Assembly (NCBI GenBank): GCA_903909415.1
Contig: CAIVVS010000231.1
Location: 1 to 14,746, forward strand
Origin: an uncultured Pseudomonadota bacterium
GTDB taxonomy: Bacteria; Pseudomonadota; Gammaproteobacteria; Burkholderiales; SG8-39
Reading direction: 5' to 3'
Length of the DNA: 14,746 nt
Below the pieces are notes generated by a model, which was not told the origin of the DNA, did not search any database, and saw only the letters and a program-made list of their open reading frames with translations. Both the position numbers and the translations under genes were made by a program. Every line of letters begins with the position of its first letter. The first letter of the stretch is position 1. Below, one piece after another: positions 13,825-14,746 of the stretch.

Positions 13825-14550
13825 ATGGGCTTGAGCGTGGCCGGCGTGCGTGACTGGCTGCGCGCGCTGGCCGGGCAGGGCGCGCCGGCCGACGCCGAGC
13901 TCAGGCGCCGCCTCGGCGAATGGTTGGTACTGGATGAGGAACCCGCGGCCGGCCTCGACGCGCGCATCGTCGTGGTCGACGTCGAATCCAGCGGCCTCGA
14001 CGTGCGCAGCGATTCGCTGATCGCGATCGGCGCGGTCGCCGTGCGCGGCGGCAGGATGCTCGCGGGCGAGGCATTCCACGTCGTGCTGCGCCAGCCCACG
14101 GCCAGCGCCACGGACAACATCCTGATCCACCGCATAGGCGCGGGCGCGCAGGCCGGCGGCGAGGACCCGGCCTCGGCGCTGCTGGACTTCCTCGAGTTCG
14201 CGGGCAAGGCGCCGCTGGCCGGCTACCACACCGCGTTCGACCAGGCGATGATCGAGCGCGCGGCGCGCCTGCACCTGGGGCGCGCGACGCGGCACGCCTG
14301 GCTGGACCTTGCCTGGCTGTGCCCGGCCCTGGAGCCCGAGCGGGCGCGTGCATGCCGCAGCCTGGACCAGTGGACCGAAGCGCATGGCATCACCAACCTG
14401 CAGCGCCACGATGCTCTGGCTGACGCCATGGCGACTGCGCAACTTCTGCAGGTGATGCTGTCGAGGGCGCGAACCGCTGGAATGCGCGATGTCGCCGCAC
14501 TTGCCGAGGCGGCTCGGTCAGCCGAGTGGTTGTCCCGGCAGGGACGCTAG
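13825..14550 (+). CDS. DnaQ-like 3'-5' exonuclease (DEDDh)
   Basis: A 241-residue exonuclease of the DNA polymerase III epsilon type. The N-terminal 45 residues are a short helical extension. Exo I is VVDVESSGL with D52 and E54, exo II is GYHTAFDQAMIE with D139, and exo III is RHDALADAMATAQLL with H195 and D200, so all DEDDh residues are kept. The typical Asn of exo II (GHN) is replaced (GYHTAF). It lacks the polymerase-clamp-binding parts that would show it to be the true replicative epsilon subunit. It follows the DUF294 gene after 25 bp and is probably co-transcribed; the same pairing recurs in other proteobacteria. Substrate, DNA or RNA, is unknown. Confidence 0.92.
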   Translation: MGLSVAGVRDWLRALAGQGAPADAELRRRLGEWLVLDEEPAAGLDARIVVVDVESSGLDVRSDSLIAIGAVAVRGGRMLAGEAFHVVLRQPTASATDNILIHRIGAGAQAGGEDPASALLDFLEFAGKAPLAGYHTAFDQAMIERAARLHLGRATRHAWLDLAWLCPALEPERARACRSLDQWTEAHGITNLQRHDALADAMATAQLLQVMLSRARTAGMRDVAALAEAARSAEWLSRQGR

Positions 14551-14567
14551 CAGGCGGTGGGCCCAGC

Positions 14568-14597
14568 TTGAGGGAGGTGCGGGCTATCCTGTATAAT
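14568..14597 (+). promoter_or_regulatory. Sigma-70 promoter of tRNA-Phe
   Basis: TTGAGG (14568-14573) and a perfect TATAAT (14592-14597) are separated by 18 bp. Transcription would begin near 14605, leaving a leader of about 65 nt to the tRNA. Confidence 0.75.
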
Positions 14598-14670
14598 CAA
14601 AGGCTTCCTTGGGATGTCGCGTTGCCCTGGGAAGATGTTGCCGGCAATCCGCACGGGTTGCCTTCGGGAA

Positions 14671-14746
14671 GGCCAAGTAGCTCAGTCGGTAGAGCAGCGG
14701 ATTGAAAATCCGTGTGTCGGTGGTTCGATTCCGCCCTTGGCCACCA
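14671..14746 (+). tRNA. tRNA-Phe (anticodon GAA)
   Basis: A complete 76-nt cloverleaf: acceptor stem GGCCAAG/CTTGGCC, D arm GCTC/GAGC, anticodon stem GCGGA/TCCGT with loop TTGAAAA (GAA at 14704-14706), T arm GGTGG/CCGCC with loop TTCGATT, discriminator A and an encoded CCA at the last three bases of the window. Two G-U pairs (stem ends) are tolerated. It follows a good promoter. Confidence 0.98.

Noticed and set aside
11937..14207. A 756-codon open frame antisense to the DUF294 and exonuclease genes
   Set aside because: Both plus-strand genes have intact domains and motifs; the antisense product has none.
14671..14746. tRNA-Phe as an integration site of a mobile element
   Set aside because: The window ends at the tRNA 3' end, so neither an integrase nor a repeated tRNA end can be seen.

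Overview
The window looks like a chromosomal segment of a high-GC betaproteobacterium, most likely of the order Burkholderiales. The reasons are the GC-rich coding sequence with strong third-position bias, a GroEL tail ending in Gly-Gly-Met repeats, a TctD/TctE-type two-component pair, and the grouping of a DUF4212 small subunit, a VC_2705-type sodium:solute symporter, a DUF294/CBS protein and a DnaQ-like exonuclease. There is no IS element, phage gene, CRISPR array or rRNA. I assign the taxon from gene content only.

Left part (1-1384): the last two thirds of groEL run off the left edge. They are followed by a perfect hairpin at the stop codon, a duplicated 43-44 bp hairpin element, and a strong bidirectional rho-independent terminator shared with the converging operon.

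Minus-strand catabolic operon (5256 down to 1385): a fluoroacetate-dehalogenase-like alpha/beta hydrolase, a tartrate/D-malate dehydrogenase of the isopropylmalate dehydrogenase family, a Rieske non-heme iron oxygenase alpha subunit and a RidA-family protein. The first two genes are 9 bp apart and the last two overlap by 4 bp. The middle gap holds a 33-bp tandem repeat. No ferredoxin reductase gene is present. The substrate is unknown; the set suggests oxidative breakdown of a small aromatic or heterocyclic compound, with RidA removing reactive enamine or imine products.

Plus-strand signalling and uptake block (5468-10728): divergent from the operon are an OmpR-family response regulator, its sensor kinase and a YIP1-family membrane protein translationally coupled to the kinase. 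Next come DUF4212 and the large symporter, probably an acetate or other short-chain carboxylate transporter. The gap before DUF4212 carries an 11-bp-spaced direct repeat that could be the regulator's binding site. The symporter holds a charged insertion of about 125 residues and a perfect EF-hand-type loop. A strong terminator closes this unit.

Right part (10843-14746): a small two-helix membrane protein, a convergent TPR protein, then the CNB-CBS-DUF294 protein and the DEDDh exonuclease in tandem. These last two recur beside such symporters in other proteobacteria. The window ends exactly at the encoded CCA of a tRNA-Phe(GAA) gene, which has a recognisable sigma-70 promoter. Every gap between genes is shorter than 300 bp, and the larger ones are described below.
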